Origin: Neobacillus muris
Lineage (GTDB): Bacteria > Bacillota > Bacilli > Bacillales > Cytobacillaceae
Length of the DNA stretch: 34,229 bases
Direction of reading: 5' to 3'
NCBI RefSeq assembly: GCF_943193175.1
Contig: NZ_CALPDF010000047.1
Location: 1 to 34,229 of the forward strand
This document shows, piece after piece, positions 30,977 through 34,229 of the stretch. Below the pieces are notes generated by a model that searched no databases, was not told where the DNA came from, and saw only the letters and a program-made list of their open reading frames with translations. Numbering within the stretch: the first letter of the stretch is position 1; each line of letters starts with the position of its first letter. Made by a program: the position numbers and the translations under genes.

Positions 30977-31918
30977 ATGAAGTGGTCGGAAATTAGTATC
31001 CACACAACAAACGAAGCGATCGAACCTATTTCTAATATCTTGCACGAGGCTGGAGCGAGCGGGGTTGTGATTGAAGATCCATTTGAATTGACCAAGGAAA
31101 GGGAAGATCAATTCGGAGAAATCTACCAACTCAATCCAGATGACTATCCGGAAGAGGGCGTTATCGTTAAAGCCTATTTGCCTGTTAACAGTTTTTTAGG
31201 TGAAACAGTTGAAGCCATTAAGGAATCGATTAATAACTTAATTCTTTATAACATTGATATTGGATTGAATAAAGTAACGATAAGTGAAGTCCATGAAGAA
31301 GAGTGGGCTACCGCTTGGAAAAAATATTATCATCCTGTAAAAATCTCGGAGCGATTCACGATTGTGCCTACTTGGGAGATTTATGAACCTGTCAGCAGTG
31401 ATGAACTTATTATTGAATTGGACCCAGGCATGGCATTCGGAACGGGTACCCATCCTACCACTGTGCTGTGTATCCAGGCACTGGAACGGACGGTCCAGCC
31501 TGGTGACAGGGTCATTGATGTGGGAACTGGTTCAGGCGTATTGAGCATTGCTGCAGCCATGCTGGGAGCGGCCGATGTCCGGGCATTCGACCTTGATGAA
31601 GTAGCTGTCACACAGGCAAGATTAAATATAAAGCTCAATAAAGTCCATGACAAAATCACCATTGGACAAAACAATCTTCTGGATGGGGTCGAGGAAAATT
31701 CGGCTGATTTGATCGTGGCCAATATTTTAGCAGAGGTCATAACCAGATTTACCGATGATGCTGCGCGCGTGCTCAAATCGGGAGGTAGCTTTATTGCATC
31801 TGGGATTATCCAGCAAAAAAAGGATCAGGTGAAACAGGCGTTAATGGATTCAGGGTTTGAAATCATTGAAACGAATTCCATGGAAGACTGGGTTGCATTA
31901 ATGGCTAAAAAGGTATAA
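30977..31918 (+). CDS. prmA: Ribosomal protein L11 methyltransferase
   Basis: SAM-dependent trimethylation of lysines on L11. A 313-residue protein beginning MKWSEISIHTTNEAIEPISN with an N-terminal substrate domain, PGMAFGTGTHPTT (signature of PrmA) and motif I DVGTGSGVLSIAAAM, then NNLLDG and VANILAEVI. The start at 30977 is supported by homologue N-termini and by GGAG in ATTGGAGTTG upstream; a TTG at 30962 is in frame but unlikely. It follows dnaJ by 18 bases, same operon (yqeT position). Confidence 0.96.
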   Translation: MKWSEISIHTTNEAIEPISNILHEAGASGVVIEDPFELTKEREDQFGEIYQLNPDDYPEEGVIVKAYLPVNSFLGETVEAIKESINNLILYNIDIGLNKVTISEVHEEEWATAWKKYYHPVKISERFTIVPTWEIYEPVSSDELIIELDPGMAFGTGTHPTTVLCIQALERTVQPGDRVIDVGTGSGVLSIAAAMLGAADVRAFDLDEVAVTQARLNIKLNKVHDKITIGQNNLLDGVEENSADLIVANILAEVITRFTDDAARVLKSGGSFIASGIIQQKKDQVKQALMDSGFEIIETNSMEDWVALMAKKV

Positions 31919-31927
31919 TCTGATGAG

Positions 31928-31950
31928 AAAGGGGAAATCCCCCTTTTTTT
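31928..31950 (+). terminator. Terminator-like hairpin after prmA
   Basis: AAAGGGG pairs with CCCCTTT around an AAATC loop, followed by a T run. It is short but GC-rich; it may trim transcription before rsmE-mtaB. Confidence 0.6.
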
Positions 31951-32024
31951 ACGTTGATAATCTTTAAAAGCTTCAGTTTCTTAAGCAAATATAGAGTAAA
32001 ATGTTTTTAGAGAGGGTGCATCGT

Positions 32025-32774
32025 GTGCAACGCTACTTTGTTAATCACAGGGCAAGCGACCAGCATTTCTATATCGAGGGAGAAGACCGGCATCATATCG
32101 TTAAAGTGATGCGGATGGAAATTGGTGATCAAGTCATCTGTGTAGATCCTGAGGGGAATCAGGCTGTTTGCCGGCTTGCAGAAATTACCGATGAAAGAGT
32201 CGTTGCAGACGTTGTACAATGGAACGAAGAGAATGCCGAGCTTCCAATCAGAGTGGCTATTGCCAGCGGGCTTCCAAAAGGGGACAAGCTGGAATGGATT
32301 ATCCAAAAAGGCACCGAGATGGGCGCGCATGTATTTATGCCATTCGCGGCGGCACGGTCCGTTGTTAAATGGGATGAAAAAAAAGCAGGCAAAAAACTGG
32401 AGCGTTGGCAAAAGATTGCAAAAGAAGCGGCTGAACAATCTCACCGCAGCATAGTGCCTGATGTTGTCCATCCTATGGATTTTCGTGATTTGCTTGCGAG
32501 AAGTACCGAATTTCAATATAAATTAGCCGCCTTTGAGGATGAAAGCAGAAATGGTGAGGTCTCTGTTTTTTCATCAACCTTAAAACAATTGAAGCAAGGT
32601 GATTCGCTTCTGATCGTTTTTGGTCCTGAAGGCGGTTTGGCGGAACAAGAAGTCCGCGCTTTAAAGGAAAACGGATTTAAGCTTTGCGGCTTGGGTCCGC
32701 GCATTTTAAGAACGGAAACTGCTCCGCTATATTCTCTTGCTGCAGTTTCCTATCATTTTGAATTATTGAGGTGA
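32025..32774 (+). CDS. rsmE: 16S rRNA (uracil1498-N3)-methyltransferase RsmE
   Basis: Methylates U1498 of 16S rRNA in the decoding region. A 249-residue SPOUT-fold (trefoil-knot) enzyme with an N-terminal PUA-like domain; signatures are SGLPKGDKLEWIIQKGTEMG, ARSVVKWDEKKAGKK, VFGPEGGLAEQEV and LGPRILRTETAPLY. The GTG at 32025 gives VQRYFVNH, matching MQRYF of B. subtilis YqeU, and GAGGGTG is seven bases upstream; the ATG at 32001 lacks a site. It is six bases from mtaB. Confidence 0.95.
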   Translation: MQRYFVNHRASDQHFYIEGEDRHHIVKVMRMEIGDQVICVDPEGNQAVCRLAEITDERVVADVVQWNEENAELPIRVAIASGLPKGDKLEWIIQKGTEMGAHVFMPFAAARSVVKWDEKKAGKKLERWQKIAKEAAEQSHRSIVPDVVHPMDFRDLLARSTEFQYKLAAFEDESRNGEVSVFSSTLKQLKQGDSLLIVFGPEGGLAEQEVRALKENGFKLCGLGPRILRTETAPLYSLAAVSYHFELLR

Positions 32775-32780
32775 ACATTT

Positions 32781-34136
32781 ATGCCAACAGTTGCGTTTCA
32801 TACACTAGGCTGCAAAGTAAACCACTATGAAACTGAGGCCATCTGGCAATTATTTAAACAGGAGGGCTATGAAAGGACAGATTTTGAAGCCACTTCTGAT
32901 GTATATGTAATTAATACTTGTACGGTCACGAATACTGGTGATAAAAAAAGCCGCCAGGTCATTCGCCGTGCGGTTCGGAAAAATCCTGATGCTGTGATTT
33001 GTGTGACGGGATGCTATGCCCAAACCTCTCCTGCAGAAATTATGGCGATTCCTGGCGTGGACATTGTCGTCGGCACACAGGACCGCGTCAAAATGCTCAC
33101 CTATATCGAGCAATATAAGCAGGAACGCCAGCCGATTAATGGTGTGGGCAATATTATGAAGAACCGTGTCTATGAAGAATTAGACGTTCCTTCCTTTACA
33201 GATAGAACCCGTGCTTCCTTAAAAATCCAGGAAGGCTGCAATAACTTCTGCACATTTTGCATTATTCCATGGGCACGCGGATTAATGAGATCACGTGATC
33301 CACAGGAAGTTATCCGCCAGGCACAACAGCTGGTTGATGCAGGCTACAAGGAAATCGTTTTAACAGGTATCCATACTGGCGGCTACGGAGAGGACATGAA
33401 AGATTACAATCTAGCGATGCTGCTTCGCGATTTAGAAGCACAGGTAAAAGGGATTGAGCGTCTAAGAATCTCTTCGATTGAGGCCAGCCAAATTAGCGAT
33501 GAAGTGATTGAGGTCATTAAAAACTCGAATATTGTGGTCCGCCATCTTCATATACCAATCCAATCAGGTTCTAACACAGTTTTAAAACGGATGCGCCGTA
33601 AATATAATATGGAGTTCTTTGCAGAGCGCTTGGAGCGTTTGAAAGAAGCACTTCCTGGTCTTGCTGTTACATCTGATGTGATTGTTGGGTTCCCTGGAGA
33701 AACAGAAGAAGAATTTATGGAAACCTATAATTTTATTAAAGAACATAAGTTCTCTGAGCTTCATGTTTTCCCATATTCGAAGCGTACCGGCACACCAGCA
33801 GCCAGGATGGAAGACCAAGTTGATGAAGAAGTGAAGAATGAACGGGTACACCGTTTAATCACGCTGTCGGATCAGCTTGCAAAAGAATATGCTTCCCAAT
33901 TTGAAGGTGAAGTGCTAGAAGTGATTCCTGAGGAAAAATTCCGTGAGAATCCTAACTCTGGCTTAATTGAAGGGTATACTGACAACTACCTGAGAGTGGT
34001 GTTTGAAGGATCGGAAGACTTGATTGGCAAGCTGGTTAAGGTGAAAATTACAAAAGCTGGCTATCCATTTAATGAGGGACAATTTGTTCGTGTGATCGAG
34101 CATTCCTCTATAGATAAAGAACAAGCTGCTGTTTAA
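32781..34136 (+). CDS. mtaB: tRNA (N6-threonylcarbamoyladenosine37-C2)-methylthiotransferase MtaB
   Basis: Radical SAM enzyme (YqeV) that adds a methylthio group to t6A37 in tRNA, giving ms2t6A. The 451-residue protein has the N-terminal domain cluster cysteines C11 (LGC), C47 (NTC) and C78 (TGCYAQ), the radical SAM cluster C153-x3-C157-x2-C160 (CNNFCTFCIIPWARG) and a C-terminal TRAM-like domain. The ribosome binding site GAGGTGAAC overlaps the end of rsmE. It is the last gene of the seven-gene hrcA operon, closed by hairpins. Confidence 0.97.
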   Translation: MPTVAFHTLGCKVNHYETEAIWQLFKQEGYERTDFEATSDVYVINTCTVTNTGDKKSRQVIRRAVRKNPDAVICVTGCYAQTSPAEIMAIPGVDIVVGTQDRVKMLTYIEQYKQERQPINGVGNIMKNRVYEELDVPSFTDRTRASLKIQEGCNNFCTFCIIPWARGLMRSRDPQEVIRQAQQLVDAGYKEIVLTGIHTGGYGEDMKDYNLAMLLRDLEAQVKGIERLRISSIEASQISDEVIEVIKNSNIVVRHLHIPIQSGSNTVLKRMRRKYNMEFFAERLERLKEALPGLAVTSDVIVGFPGETEEEFMETYNFIKEHKFSELHVFPYSKRTGTPAARMEDQVDEEVKNERVHRLITLSDQLAKEYASQFEGEVLEVIPEEKFRENPNSGLIEGYTDNYLRVVFEGSEDLIGKLVKVKITKAGYPFNEGQFVRVIEHSSIDKEQAAV

Positions 34137-34138
34137 AA

Positions 34139-34196
34139 AGGACCTTGAGGGGTCCTCAGATTGTCGAGAAAGGGTATTTTTCTCGGCAATTTTTTA
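34139..34196 (+). terminator. Double hairpin terminator after mtaB
   Basis: A first stem (GGACC/GGTCC) follows the stop. The main one is TTGTCGAGAA at 34161-34170 with TTCTCGGCAA at 34180-34189 (one T-G wobble) and six to seven T. The remaining 33 bases to the window end show nothing. Confidence 0.85.
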
Positions 34197-34229
34197 TTAT
34201 CACAGAATCTAAATACCAAATTTATTGAT

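Noticed and set aside
31972..32002. Possible promoter TTCAGT-TAAAAT before rsmE
   Set aside because: Spacing is 19 bases with a poor -35, and the start would fall next to the ribosome binding site.
32007..32516. 169-residue minus-strand frame inside rsmE
   Set aside because: Antisense shadow of a conserved enzyme gene, no ribosome binding site or operon context.

Overview
The window looks like chromosome from a spore-forming member of the Bacillaceae (Bacillus sensu lato, perhaps a Neobacillus- or Mesobacillus-like species). It carries sigK, gpr, spoIIP, sda and a YjcZ-like gene for sporulation, the comE competence locus, a CIRCE-controlled heat-shock operon, and strong AGGAGG-type ribosome binding sites with frequent GTG/TTG starts. 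Gene order from about 7.6 kb to the right end (sda, yqeG-yqeH-aroE-yhbY-nadD-yqeK-rsfS-yqeM, comER, comEA-EB-EC, yqzM, holA, rpsT, gpr, spoIIP, yqxA, lepA, hemW, hrcA-grpE-dnaK-dnaJ-prmA-rsmE-mtaB) follows the B. subtilis yqe/com/dnaK region as I remember it. I saw no insertion sequence, prophage, CRISPR array, tRNA or rRNA.

Left part (1-8.2 kb), the least conserved: mtnN, then about 1.1 kb of micro-genes. These are a 25-residue peptide gene with its own near-consensus promoter and two near-identical terminators, a tandem pair of YrzI-type 46-residue peptides, a short 18-residue relative, and a 26-residue hydrophobic peptide. After them come a pepF-family oligopeptidase, a YjcZ-like tiny membrane protein, an Asp-box lipoprotein, an intact sigK with no skin-type interruption, the divergent phosphatidylserine/phosphatidylethanolamine pair pssA and psd, and the sporulation checkpoint gene sda. 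Upstream of sda lies a cluster of DnaA boxes.

Middle part (8.2-19.8 kb): an eight-gene housekeeping operon driven by a clear sigma-A promoter, with several overlapping genes (GTPase YqeH, shikimate dehydrogenase, NAD synthesis, Ap4A hydrolase, ribosome silencing factor). It is followed by comER on the opposite strand, comEA-comEB-comEC for DNA uptake, yqzM, a structured noncoding stretch before holA, and rpsT.

Right part (19.8-34.2 kb): germination protease gpr behind a forespore-type promoter, spoIIP, yqxA, lepA, hemW, and the seven-gene hrcA/dnaK operon, which begins at a perfect CIRCE operator and ends at a terminator after mtaB.

Most genes are well-known families. The parts worth a second look are the micro-gene array (0.9-1.9 kb), the possible RNA or attenuator before holA, a possible minus-strand sporulation RNA between dnaK and dnaJ, and the DnaA-box cluster at sda. 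All assignments come from reading the sequence and from memory of the families; no database search was run.
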